Positions 53,513 through 64,000 of a stretch of 64,000 bases of DNA are shown one piece after another. The stretch comes from Incurvaria masculella (Eukaryota > Arthropoda > Insecta > Lepidoptera > Incurvariidae). The notes under the pieces are model-generated. The model made no database searches and was not told where the DNA came from. It saw nothing but the letters and a program-made list of their open reading frames with translations. Made by a program: the position numbers and the translations under genes. Location of the stretch: NCBI GenBank assembly GCA_946894095.1, contig OX335660.1, positions 3,973,001 to 4,037,000 on the forward strand, given 5' to 3'. How positions within the stretch are numbered: the stretch's first letter is position 1; each line of letters opens with the position of its first letter.

Positions 53513-55160
53513 TAATTAGGGCTGTATCCATGACTATCGTGTTTTGTATTATTATAGCAATCTTGTATGTCATTGACTATGCATGCCCATTTGCTGTGCT
53601 TATTATGACAATAAATTCGAAATATTTTTCCAAGTTCCTTATTGACACGTTCAGTGCTATTTGCCCTTGGATTGTGCACAGAACTGAATGATACTGCAAT
53701 ATTTTGTTCTTCCAGACCATTTATCCAAACATTGGATTTCAATTGTTTTCCTTGGTCTGACATAACATTTTTAGGTAGTATTATTTTAGAGATTTTCTCA
53801 TACAGTTTAAAACGGACTTAGCTGTGGCTGATTTTAGTACATATAATTGTATGAACTTCGTAAAAGTGTCCTGTATGACCAAAATATTCTGCGCTCCTCC
53901 TCTTGAAACTGGTAAAGGGCCAAAAATATCTGTCATTACCAGTTCACCTGGACTTTGACTTAACACAGCACTACATTTTCCGACCGTATTTACATTGTTT
54001 AGCTTCGCTAGTTGACACAAATGGCAAGTTTTAAGTGTATTTTTCACACTTTTTCGCATTTTAGGCCAGTAGTATTTGTCACGTAAAATCTTTAAAATCT
54101 TATTAGGTCCAAAGTGACCTAATTCTTTGTGATATTGCTAAATTATCTCAGGGATTAATGATTCCGGTATAGCAACTCGCGTATTTGTCACGTAAAATCT
54201 TTAAAATCTTATTAGGTCCAAAGTGACCTAATTCTTTGTGATATTGCTAAAGTATCTCAGGGATTAATGATTCCGGTATAGCAACTCGCCTCCTGTTATT
54301 AATTTCGCATACGTAAATTAATTCATTTTCCAGTAGATATGTCATATTATTTATTTTACATTCTGTTTTTCCTTGGGTTAACAGGTGTTGTCTTATTTTC
54401 ATCAAATTTCGATCCTTTTCTTGTAAATTCTTGAGGTTTTTCAATGTAGACTACCAAAATGTATGATTTTCGACTTTGAATGCAGCTATTTCCAAGCAAG
54501 CCTGCTTATCCTCCTGTACCTTTTCAGCGTCATGTGAATATCTTGAAATGATGTCCGCTACGGTGTTCAACTTTCCTTTGATGTGTTGTACTGTGTAATC
54601 AAATTGATTGATAAATAATAACCATCTTGTTACCCTACTTTGTATGCGCGCGCCATGTTTTAAGGAATGTTAATGATTTATGATCGGTTCTAATTTTTAC
54701 TTTGGCACCCCTTAGATATGTCTCAAATTTGCGTAATCCATAAACTATTGCCCACAACTCCTGTCCACTTGTCGTCAATTTTTGTTCCGCCGGCGTTAAA
54801 CTCTTAGTGAAAAATCCTATGACCCCTTGATTTCCATTTGCATCTAGCTGAAAAAGGTATCCTCCACACGCAAGTTGACTGGAGTCAGTATTCAAATAGT
54901 AAATCTTATTATTATCATGATGTTTTAACATAACATATTCTAAGAACAATTTTTTTATGTTATCGAAAATTATCTGTGCCTTTCTCGTCCAACGCCATCT
55001 TACTCCCTTACCCAACAGTTTACATAATGGTTTTATCTTTTGACCATATCTGTCTTAAATGTTTTTGTTTCTTAGGAACCGGAAAATCCTTTATGGCTGC
55101 TCTTTTATCCGGATCCATTTCAATGCCTGCCGGTGCTTTACGACTCCCTAAGAAAGTTGT
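53513..55160 (-). pseudogene. pol: Gypsy 4 pol: RT thumb, RNase H, integrase (proximal side)
   Basis: On minus from ~55160: RT connection (AGIEMDPDKRAAIKDFPVPK), RNase H with TDSSQLACGGYL, TTSGQELWAIVYG and RTDHKSLTF (54635-55015), linker, integrase zinc module ending CHLCQLAK, core VMTDIFGPLP (Asp), MSDQGKQ (Asp, after a frameshift near 53790) and ANSTERVNKEL (Glu). It ends at the DIRS junction (GYSPN) and continues at 48620. A 109-bp tandem duplication at 54072-54289 damages the linker. The 5' part of pol and gag are missing. The break at ~55160 abuts an unrelated plus-strand open frame. Confidence 0.85.
54072..54289. repeat. 109-bp tandem duplication in gypsy 4
   Basis: Units 54072-54180 and 54181-54289 differ at one visible base. 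The length is not a multiple of three, so it shifts the frame. Confidence 0.9.
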
Positions 55161-56463
55161 GTTACACTTTGAAATTAATTATATGACAGAAAAACCAGGA
55201 CTGCCAGAGTCAACACAGGGTTCCCATGCAGCAAAGTTTTCTGTTTTTTATCGTTCAAAATCTGCGCATTCCCTAGCAGTTTGGATTAAACTACATGGTT
55301 TTTTGTTTGACACTTTATTTTAACAGATAGATACACACAACTGCATAATTTACACACTATTTATCTTTTTAAATTAATATTAGTCTAACATCTAAAAGTA
55401 AAATTTAAACTAAAACTAAAGAAAAATGTGAATCGGAGAGCGATCCAATGAAATATGTTGGGTTAAAGGTAAAATATTTCATTGAAGGCAGCCGATGTTT
55501 GCCCCAAAGTGCCTAGAGCACTCGCCGCGTTGCCTCTTTGAATTTCGAGAGCGATTCTTCGGAAAAGGCTTTTGCACGACAATCGACACAACATCTCTTC
55601 GAACGGAGCGCTACTTATAATTATGATTGAACTTCACTTCAAGTAAGTTCGGTTGATCACAAATAATATTGGTTGCAATTAATTTTTGCGTGAAATTAAT
55701 ACCTTGAGCAACACAATGTGAATAGCTGGCATGCCAGCTACCTACTCGCCAAATGCATATTTTTTTTCATGGGAATACCAATTTGGTAGTCGGGACTTTG
55801 AAATAATTAACATTGTCGTGTTTCAGTTTGCCCTGGAGTTTTCTCCGTGCATGGGAACCATCACTGGATCACTAATATTGCCTACTACGGCGGCAGCGTT
55901 GGTACTCGCGCCGTGATTGCACAATCTAGAAATATTAATCTTATTCTGTTCGGAGGGCCATGTTTTGAGCTCTACGAGAGTTGGTGGACTGTATTGTTTG
56001 CAATTTGATTGAGGTTTGACTTACTAACCTTTTGTATAAACCTTCCACGTCCTTTCGTCCCGCGCACTGGCTCAGGTTGGCGGCAGCGGCGGCGGCAGCG
56101 GTGCGGTGAAGTCTCTCCGAAGTAACACGGCTGACAGTCACTGAGGTCACTTTTCTAGATGTATGCAGTCTATGCAAAAATGTTCGTGAGTTCTGTGGAT
56201 CTGCGAAGGCCAGAAGTTGGTTCGCTCGCGCGCGAAAGCCAGTTGTCACTACTGTTTGATTCGCGCCGGCCGGGGCACGGCGACGCGTCGGTCAGGATGG
56301 ATGGACCAATCATGACGCCGGAAACATTACGTTTCGGCGGCAACCAATACGCTGAGACCTCGAGCGCATTTTAAAGGGAATAGGAAGTTCAAACCTCAAC
56401 CGATGAATTGCAATTTGAATTTTCAAATATTGAACGGAAAATACTCGGAATTGCGCAATCACG
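55161..56463. other. Unassigned stretch with a DIRS-like terminus
   Basis: 55161-55323 is open on plus (LHFEINYMTEKPGLPESTQG...) with no recognised domain. GAACTTCACTT...GTTCGGTTGATCA at 55629-55658 resembles the terminal extension of the DIRS element. A GGC-rich patch lies at 56075-56100. Confidence 0.35.
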
Positions 56464-56619
56464 TAATGGTGGCCATATACGCTACGAGAAATCATTACGA
56501 TCAGACTGTACAGTTCGAACGGTGCAGTTTATCGTAGCTGGCATACAAGCTATACACGCTACGAGAAATCGTTGCGATCAGACGGTACAATAAGCGGCGC
56601 CGACGCACACGTGTCAGTG

Positions 56620-58662
56620 ATGGCTTCGACGGACGACGGTTTAGCAATTATTGGATTAATATTCGCCCTGAAGAAACAAAAAGTGAAGCGGAAAAATCGT
56701 AGCATCTGGTGTAAAGAATGGCTAATGAAAAGAAGAGTTTATTCTCATGTCAATATGTTGGCGGAATTAAAGCTTTTTCCAAAAGACTGGCATAATTTTT
56801 TAAGAATGGATCACGATACGTACTTACATCTACTGAATTTGGTAGCACCAATTATCGAGAAGCAAGTAACTATTATGAGAAATGCTATTCCACCCCACGA
56901 CAGGCTTGTAGCTACTTTGAGGTTTTTATCAACAGGAAGAAATTATGAAGATTTAAAATTCTCTAGCATCATTTCATCTCAAGCCTTGGGGCGCATAATA
57001 CCGGAAACCTGTGAAGCAATATATAAGGTTCTCCGCAAAGACTATTTTAAGGTAAGAAATAAAAAACTACTAATTACTTAGAATGTAATGTTTATTAATT
57101 TGTACTTATAATGATGGTGGATAATACATTAAGTAAAATTAGACAAAAAAGTAGCCGCTGAATTTTGCACTTGTTGGGACTGATCTTGTTGAGAAGTTTG
57201 CATTATTGGGGTTTGGAGAATTGTCTGGGAGCCTGGATGTGTTTGGAAATCATAATTTGAATTCTGATAAGGTACTTGGCTAGGATTGTTTCCTAAAGGG
57301 CTGGGAGTATGTGCAACGGGGCTGGGAACGTTGTAACCATAATTATTAAAACGCACACTGGTTGAATCCATCACTTGGTGTGAAATAGTCAAATTTTCCA
57401 TCTCTGCCAGAAATAATGTTTCGTTAATTATTTTTTCGGCCAAAATACGTTGATGTTTTGTGAGGTCTCTCAGCTTAGCTGCGACGTTTGCTCCATAAAT
57501 ATCAAATCGATCATTAGTAATTGCAGGCCTTTTAAAATGGTTTTGAACAGACTGTAAAACTTGAGTAGTTAGGTTTTCATTTGCATTTCTTTTTGGCCGA
57601 CTCTTATTAAACAATGTGTTTGTAATTGAACGAGTATCGGGAGTTGACTGTGAAGTTGTTTGTGTAGCTGGAGGTGACTGTTGAGTTGACTGCGTGGCTG
57701 GAGGTGACTGTGGAGTTGACTGGGCGGCTGGAGGTGACTGTGGAGTTGACTGGGCGGCTGGAGGTGACTGTGGAGTTGACTGGGCGGCTGGAGATGCTTC
57801 ACTTTCAATTTCCTGAAACAATTAATATTAATTAAAAACATTTTTACAGTTTCCACGCTCGGAAGAAGAATGGAAGGATGTGGCCAAAGTGTTCGAAAAG
57901 AGATGGAACTTTCCGCACTGTCTAGGCGCGATGGATGGAAAGCATATAGCAATTTTTCTTCCTAATGGATGTGGCTCAGAGTATTTCAATTATAAAAACC
58001 ATCATAGCATGGTGTTATTGGCAATCGTTGATGGAAATTATCGATTTCTTTTATGTGATTTTGGAACAAATGGAAGAATTTCAGATGGTGGCGTACTCAC
58101 AAACACAAAGTTTTTTGAAAAATTTGATAATAATCAGTTGTGTATTCCAACCGACACAGTTGTCGCAAATAGCACTAGAAAGTTGCCTTATGTGTTTGTG
58201 GCTGACGATGCGTTTCCACTTAGAACAGATTTAATCAAGCCATTTCGACAAGCAAACTTGACCACAAATAAAACCAGAATTCTAAATTACCGCGTATCAC
58301 GAGCAAGGCGCATTGTCGAAAATGCGTTTGGGATCTTGGCATCTCGATTTAGAATTTTTCACACAAAAATTAGTATTGATCCAAAAAGAATAGAGTCTGT
58401 CGTGATGGCCAGTTGTGCTTTACATAATTATTTAATGAAGACTTCAGAAAGTTCTTACTGTCAACAAGAATGCTTCGACGTAGAAAATGTTGATGACGGG
58501 TCAATAACCCAAGGATATGATACAATGAATTCAGCGATAGTTAATTTGGAACGAGGAAATCTTGGTAATACTTCGATTGCCGCAAAAAAAGTCAGAGAAG
58601 AGTACATGGAATATTTTGCAAATGAAGGCAGCGTTCCGTGGCAAAATAATTTTATACGTTAA
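56620..58662 (+). CDS. Harbinger transposase of element 2 (two exons)
   Basis: Exon 1 is 56620-57051 (donor AAG/GTAAGA) and exon 2 is 57850-58662 (acceptor TTTTTACAG). They join in phase 0 for 414 residues. An in-frame ATG at 56572 exists but lies among terminal repeats, so 56620 is preferred. Exon 1 ends in a helix-rich N-terminal domain with ATLRFLSTGRNYEDLKF. Exon 2 has Asp in GAMDGKH (~173), Asp in GRISDGG, and Glu in RRIVENAFGIL, then ASCALHNYL. These are the DDE_4 catalytic residues. No disruption is seen. The intron contains the second exon of the MADF gene on the other strand. Confidence 0.9.
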
Positions 58663-59137
58663 CTGTTTGAGAATAAACGATTTGATAAAAAAGTTATTTA
58701 CTTTTATTTATTATTTATTCATGTAATAATATAAATAACTATAGAGTAAGATGACTTACATCGTTGTCTGTTGATTCGTCGTCCATATTAGAGCGTGAAC
58801 GCCTTGGTTCTTCTTGGTCATCCAAAAACAGCAACATAGAATAATACCATAGTTTTGGTTTATACACTTCTTGGGTTCCTGCTCCTGATTTTTTTGAATC
58901 AGCGATCTTCTTACGCTCTTTTTTGTAAGTAGAGCGAATGTTGTTTATTTTTTTTACAACAGCATCTTTGTCAGCCATAGGGTCTACTGTTTTCAATTTT
59001 TCAACCAGCTTAGTATATGCTGAATGTTTTAAGTCACGATTGTGATAATCTTTGCCTTTAATATTCCAAAGACAAGGTTCACTGCGATATAACTCAATAA
59101 ATTCTTCAAGCCATTTGCGATTAGTTTGAGACGCCAT
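57129..59137 (-). CDS. MADF-domain protein of Harbinger 2 (two exons)
   Basis: Exon 1 is 59137-58760 (ATG, donor GAT/GTAAGT) and exon 2 is 57812-57129 (acceptor TTTCAG). They join in phase 0 to give 353 residues. Residues ~8-105 form a MADF domain (WLEEFIELYRSEPCLWN, then KINNIRSTYKKERKK and KPKLWYYSMLLFL). After the junction lies a 10-residue repeat (SPPAAQSTPQ) in about four to five copies, then YGANVAAKLRDLTKHQRILA and an AEMENL helix, a conserved tail of Harbinger accessory proteins. The C-terminus is Gln-rich. Its intron contains transposase exon 2. Confidence 0.85.
57655..57795. repeat. 30-bp coding minisatellite in the MADF gene
   Basis: GGCGGCTGGAGGTGACTGTG-type units of 30 bp, four to five in tandem, encode the SPPAAQSTPQ repeat. 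Some units vary by a few bases. Confidence 0.85.
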
Positions 59138-59407
59138 GACGCGTGCGCACGTCTACCCGAATGTCGATCGACGACAAAACTGAACACGAAAACGGAACGA
59201 GCGCATACACGTTTCGATCAGTCGGCACAGTTCGTCCGATTCCGATAAATCAATTGAAATTTTTGTATTGTTCCGTTCAACTGCACAGTGCTAAAAAATC
59301 GGACAAAACTGCACAGTTTTATAACATACACGTAGTGATTTATCGGTACCGTTCGAACTGTACAGTCTGATCGTAACGATTTCTCGTAGCGTATATGGCC
59401 ACCATAA

Positions 59408-60060
59408 GATTTGAACCTTTCCGTACGGATCAATTTCCCTCTCATTTGAACCGCAACATACCAGGTCCTTACCCAAACGATTGGCTTTCACGAGTAAGTT
59501 TAATGAGATTCAGATGTGGCTATGATGAATGAGGTCATGGGCATTTTTTATTCGATTGCATTAAATTTGGACATCCTCATATTCTTCATCATCCTGGGTG
59601 CTGTTCTTGGCTCCCGAGAACGGAACATTCGTTTCAATGTTGACCTTGCTTCCCCAACGGGAAGTTTTTGCACGTAGAATGAGTGATAATCTAATTGCTA
59701 TAATTTTGCTCTTGCTGGCCTACATCACTCAAGTGCCTAATCTGCCGGCTGCCAATGGCAGATACTGCCATAATCGTAGCCTCAATTAACTTTAAAACCA
59801 CTGCACGACACACACGGCATGGCACAGGTCACTCTGACGGTTCTGGCAGATCTCGCGGTCAAGTTTGAGGCGCATATAACTGTCTTCGAAGGCCGACTGG
59901 ACACCGAAGGAGCGTAATTGTCTTGCACGGGACTTCATATAGTTCCAGAGCCTTTACTGGAAGGAATTCGCCTGTGTCCTACAGGAGCTGCTGGCTGTTG
60001 CGGATCAACTAGCGCTCGTTTTTACCACCTCCAGCTTCGGTTATACCGGATCTGGATATA
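59408..60060 (+). pseudogene. LINE C-terminal scrap and unassigned DNA
   Basis: Near 59500-59580 on plus, RFRCGYDE, a stop, then GHGHFLFDCIKFGHPH resembles the C..C...H...C tail of LINE pol. A (TC)n-like run near 60075-60105 follows. No other gene is seen. Confidence 0.4.
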
Positions 60061-60315
60061 TCAGATTTCATGTTCTTTTCTCTCTCTCTTTCTCTCTTTC
60101 CATGTTTTTATGCACCCTCCGGATGCATTAAATTGCTCACTTAAATTCTTCCAAAGGTCGGAAGCTCTCCGCGCGGCGTTTTGGGCTAATAGCCGGCCCC
60201 GCGCTATTCCCGGATTGCGTTCTAAAAAGTCCGCCAACAATGCTCTCTGAAATGTTGATGGTTTAGGTCCTTTGGGACGGCGGCCCTGGGACGAAGAAGC
60301 TTCGGTGGAATCCAT
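60061..60315 (-). pseudogene. Zeste/Myb-SANT-like domain fragment
   Basis: ATG at 60315 gives a Ser/Pro-rich start, then STFQRALLADFLERNPGIAR, LWKNLSEQFNA and IKTWKERK. This matches the helix pattern of the zeste-type Myb/SANT-like DNA-binding domain (F..L..FME.NP.LARG, LW..L...LN, K.WK). The frame ends in a Lys/Arg/Glu-rich CT-repeat stretch, perhaps reading into an intron. It follows the LINE RT directly on the same strand. It could belong to a DNA transposon or a host gene duplicate. Confidence 0.5.
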
Positions 60316-61610
60316 ATGACCCGCAGGAAGATGTTCACACCGGCCGGTTCGGTGGCCCATTCAGCCTGTCGGGTTGCGAGGTCCGGTCTGCTCAGTCTGC
60401 TTGCCCTGTTTAATATGCAGAGGTCGTCTGCGTATTGCGAGAGCTTCAGTCCTGCGATGCGGTCTTTCTCATCCCAAATATCGTGCACATACAAATTGAA
60501 GATCACCGGCCCGAGTATCGATCCTTGGGGTACACCATGAGGTAGTGGTTTGGTGTTACCTTTAGTTGTTCTATATTGCCCATAGATACTGCGATCCGCG
60601 AGGTAGTTTTCAATTATTTTGATCACGTTGTTGGATGCTTTAGCCCTTTGCAGTTTCCTCACCAGGCCAGCGTGGTTGATGGAATCGAATGCTTTCGATA
60701 GATCGGTTGAGATCATGGATACACTGTCTCCCGTCTCGAACGCATCAGTGATGAATTTGCCGTTTCTGAGTATTTGTGTGCCCGCTCCACGTTGGCGTGT
60801 GAAACCATGTTGAAATGGGGGCTGTAGTCTGTCCACCGTTTCGAGCAGTCTCGAAAGCTGCAGGCGCTCACAGAGTTTTCCCATTATGTTGAAAAGTGTG
60901 ATCGGCCTGTAGGATTTAGCCTTTTTATGATTCTTACCTGGTTTGTGTAGAAAAACACATTCTGCTGTTTTCCATCAGATGGAAAGTAGCCGGTGCTCAG
61001 TATCTAGTCCACTATGGGTTTGTAGGCGGTCAGGAAGACCTCACCACCTAGCTTGAGAGCGTCCGCTCGAATCTGGTCAAGACCGGGTGCTTTTTGGAGA
61101 GCACATTTGATTTCTATTAAGGATGTTTGGTCGAGTGGCATGAAGGGTGTGTATTTCTCTGTACCTGGTCATTTTCACTGATATCTGCACGTTGGACGAT
61201 CGTCTATGGTTTCGTCTTAATCGTTACATTCTTCTATATGGGGAAGTCTTTGTATCGGTGCTTTGAGGCAGCGCAGTACGCGCCACATCTTGGCTCTGTT
61301 TTCTCTTGGCTGTTCTATTATTTTCGTGCACATCTGTTCTCTAAATGAGGAGAGCGCCTTTGCCACTTCTTTCTTGAGTCTATTGTGTTCGTGTCTAGCC
61401 GCATGTCGCCTACTAGCAGTCTTAATAGCCAGGCCTTGCTCTTGGCTCGGTTGCGCTGTTTGATGAGAGCTTGTATTTCTTCAGGGAGATACTCGGGTCT
61501 GTTCAGCGATTTGAGCGGTGCGTGCTCGTCCATTGTTCTTGTGGATGGCTTGTTCAAGGATGACGATGTACTCTTCACATTCGAAGTGAAAGATGCAGAT
61601 AAGTAATGAT
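60316..61610 (-). pseudogene. Jockey/R1-type LINE reverse transcriptase
   Basis: On minus, 61578-61318 holds the region before RT (PEYLPEEIQALIKQRNRAKS). After frame breaks near 61000, 60884-60330 gives the RT palm: STDLSKAFDSINHAGLVRKL, LPHGVPQGSILGPVIFNLYV and the catalytic LSQYADDLCILN. It stops after EPAGVNIFL, where the zeste-like fragment begins. Endonuclease and RNase H are absent. Frames are broken at least twice. Confidence 0.8.
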
Positions 61611-61989
61611 GAAATATTTCCTAGATTTTGCGAAATAAAGGTTTGACTTTCTGAGTGATATCATAAACCAGTGGTTATCAAACTTTTTAGATAGCTAGAT
61701 ATTTGATGGAGCCCTAAAATAATCATAACATCGTTTATTGTATTTTTAATTAATAATCGTGTTGCATAAAAATCAATGGTTGTGTTCAGAGTGACCTGTC
61801 AACATTTCTTCTTGTTGGTACTTAATCGCCAAAGCTACACTTGCCTTAGCGCCTGGACCAAGATGGCTTGGACCTACTGACCGGCTTGCAGTTCAGCAGC
61901 GGCAGTCCGACGCAGTACAACTACCTCGGCACGGCGTTGTTGAAGACAATTCTCAATGCGGCGTTCCCTCGGCGTCAGTCGCGTGCAAT
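61611..61989. other. Short unassigned stretch
   Basis: No gene recognised. A CG-rich patch near 61910-61975 resembles Harbinger 3' coding but is not readable. Confidence 0.35.
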
Positions 61990-63218
61990 ACACTACATGC
62001 ATTGACGATTTTACCATCAGTCACCGGATCGGAAGCAGGCATGTCCATCGTCCTTTAAGGACCCCAAATGTACGCTCAATCGTATTTCTTGTAGATTTCT
62101 GTAATCTGTAATAAATTTCATTCAGGTGTATTTTCAGCTGCATTTTTTATTGGCGTCATCAAATATTTTTTTAATGGGTAGCCAGAATCACCTAAAAAAA
62201 CAAAATGATACTTTAAACTTGTACAAACATAAAATAAATTGCGGCGTATTTTAACATGTTACCAAAATTTTTTTCATAACTAAGCATGGCACACTTATCG
62301 CTACGTTTGCTCCACATAGTTATGTTCGACCTATTTCTAATTGCAATACTTAACAAAGAACCCATAAATTGTTGTGTAGCCACCCAGAACATTAATTTTT
62401 TTACAATAACAGCTATTGGCTGGGTTTTATTTTTCAAAACCTCTACTTTTTTTAAATGTATCCTACCACTTGGTGGTAGGGCACATCGCACCGAAAAAAT
62501 GTCCGTGTTTTCCATCCAGTCAATGTATGGAAGTTCTGGCATGACACCTCATTCCTGCATGAATTAGGTGTATTTGGCTAGGTCTGGATCTATTCATGTA
62601 GAGTTATATTAAAAGAGATAGTTAAAATATATCATATTAAATATATATTATAATAATAAAATATATTGCTTAAATTATATTATTATAAAGAATTAGAGGT
62701 GGATAAAACAAGAAACAACGAAGCGAAAATGGTTTTAAAAATTGTTTTTTTTTTATGATAGCCTATGCAACATGTTGAAGCAAGGGATGATTATCATTCT
62801 ATCACCTCATGGATCGGATGCAGCAGCTACGGTGCCCTATATACATTACATGTGTTTATTATAAGGTAGTACTAATAGCAAATATGGTAAGTTTTGCCAT
62901 ACTTATGTTACGGAAGAATTTATGGAGTGATGGTAAAATAGACTCTTAGACACACCAGACAGAGCATACAACATTGTAGAAATATTAAGAATAGATATTT
63001 GTATTTAAGTAGAGTGCAAAATATGTAGTTTACATATATCGTGATAATGCCATTTGTCTAAATGTTATGAAAGGTTTAGTGAAATTGGCACAAACATTTA
63101 TAACAATTGAAGTTTTCATACCTAGCAACCAGGAATTCTCTCGCAGCTGTTCGTCATGACTAGCCCCACCATAGCTTGCGTCCACACTTATAATTCGCAA
63201 GTTAGCGTCGCATACCAT
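61990..63218 (-). pseudogene. HARBI1-like Harbinger transposase pseudogene with an intron
   Basis: On minus, 63218-63122 reads VCDANLRIISVDASYGGASH with a catalytic Asp, then NSWLL. A donor (G/GTATGA) and an acceptor (TTTTTTTAG at 62192) remove 62192-63121 and continue in phase as GDSGYPLKKYLMTPIKN. A stop and frameshift near 62130 precede NTIERTFGVLKGRW with the catalytic Glu. The first Asp region is missing upstream. The intron (930 bp) holds a minus-strand open frame at 62213-62542 with no recognised domain. It is a third Harbinger lineage, dead. Confidence 0.7.
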
Positions 63219-64000
63219 TTTTTATTGCCACAGAATAAGCAATAGTGCTACGAAAATTTGATAATCGGCTGACTCCCTGGCCACTCTTTTGATTTTATTC
63301 GCTCCAGCCACAGAATACGTTTGTGGTTTTCTATGAATGTCTATGCTATTGCTGTTTAATGCAGTGTTGGTTAGAGATATTTTCGGTATACTTTGGTGTT
63401 GTTTGCTGTCATTGGTGTTCAAAGGACCCACAAAACCAATGAACACCTAAAACACAATACAACTATAAACAACTCCAACAAGACGTAGCACCAAAAGTAA
63501 CCGAACAAATGTATACAACCTCAAACTATACCAATACACGGACAATATAATAGAACCTAACTAGGAACCAACCATGGCCTACATTCTTATTGTTTACAGA
63601 ATCATCAACTTTTCCATAGTATATTCCGACCCCGGGCTGTGCTGTAGCAAATATTAACATGGTACAAAAAATTTGCATTTTCTTATGGATTTGTTTGACC
63701 GACAATGCATAAAGGAGTAATGAGTGAACTTACGTCGTTTGACACCGAGGATGGTACCAATCGTCAGATTTATTCGCTGACTTGTTTATTCCCTCGGCGA
63801 ATAAACTTACCATGGTAACCCCCCTGGATGTTTACTTTAAGCGATAAGTCTACAAGTCTATTAAATATGCATATAACATGCACCTGTCGTGTGATGGAAC
63901 CCGGCCCGAGAGACCTGGACGTTCAAGTTAAGCGGCAAGCCAGTAAATTATAAACATGCACAGTTGTCTTGTGATGGAGCCTGGTCCGAGAGACTTGGAC
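63219..64000. other. Unassigned right-hand stretch with an imperfect tandem repeat
   Basis: No gene recognised. From ~63838 to the end two diverged units share TAAGCG...CATGCAC...TGTGATGGA.CC.GG.CCGAGAGAC.TGGAC, about 80-90 bases apart. The window ends inside the second unit. An inverted pair TTTATTCGC/GCGAATAAA flanks ~63770-63808. Confidence 0.4.

Larger units (their letters stand above)
56467..59404. mobile_element. PIF/Harbinger transposon 2, two interlocked genes
   Basis: The element is 2.94 kb. TAA duplications are at 56464-56466 and 59405-59407. The terminal inverted repeats are 57 bp with one mismatch (TGGTGGCCATATACGCTACG...; 56467-56523 and 59348-59404). The left end repeats part of the TIR again at 56556-56590. 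A DDE transposase is on plus and a MADF protein on minus, interlocked as in element 1 but in mirror orientation. Both genes are open. Nearly perfect TIRs and clean genes suggest recent activity. Confidence 0.93.

Overview
This window reads as repeat-dense insect nuclear DNA, most likely from a moth or butterfly. Transposase genes have spliceosomal introns, retroelements of many classes are nested in one another, and short terminal motifs typical (from memory) of lepidopteran interspersed repeats are present. I recognise no conserved single-copy host gene. Almost everything that can be named is a mobile element or a remnant of one.

Layout. 1-2.6 kb: LINE ORF1 fragment and an R1-like RNase H. 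2.6-10.5 kb: two copies of a ~1 kb element ('X'). Copy 1 interrupts the R1-like RNase H with an 11-bp target duplication and is itself hit by a Ty3/gypsy element. Copy 2 is hit by a Jockey/CR1-type LINE and a 163-bp MITE. 10.9-16.9 kb: a second, decayed gypsy element of 17.6/297 type with complete LTRs and a CGCG duplication. 18.3-28.7 kb: a tandem array of ~0.5-kb units, each carrying a decayed piece of P-element transposase, split by a young gypsy element (19743-27421, LTRs with one visible difference, open gag and pol). 28.7-32.5 kb: P-element tail, IS630/Tc1-like transposase with an intron, LINE tail, a 155-bp tandem repeat and a DIRS-like RT scrap. 32.9-35.3 kb: a TIR-bounded DNA transposon whose two-frame gene resembles the poorly characterised DUF7869 proteins. 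36-42 kb: hAT scrap, a solo LTR with 5-bp duplication inside an insect repeat, and long AT-rich DNA without recognisable genes. 42.4-45.7 kb: PIF/Harbinger element 1. 46.8-55.2 kb: a DIRS-type tyrosine-recombinase retrotransposon with inverted terminal repeats and an internal complementary region, inserted into the integrase of a fourth gypsy element. 56.5-59.4 kb: PIF/Harbinger element 2. 59.4-64 kb: LINE RT, a zeste/Myb-SANT-like fragment and a third Harbinger-type pseudogene.

How genes work together. Each large Harbinger element carries a DDE transposase and a MADF DNA-binding protein on opposite strands. In both elements, which differ in sequence, the genes are interlocked: the second exon of each lies inside the single intron of the other. 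This mirrored architecture is the most striking signal in the window. The DUF7869-type transposon and the two canonical -1 frameshift heptamers at gag stops (GGGAAAC and AAAAAAC) come next. Nested insertions can be dated relative to each other because uninterrupted paralogous sites survive in the same window.
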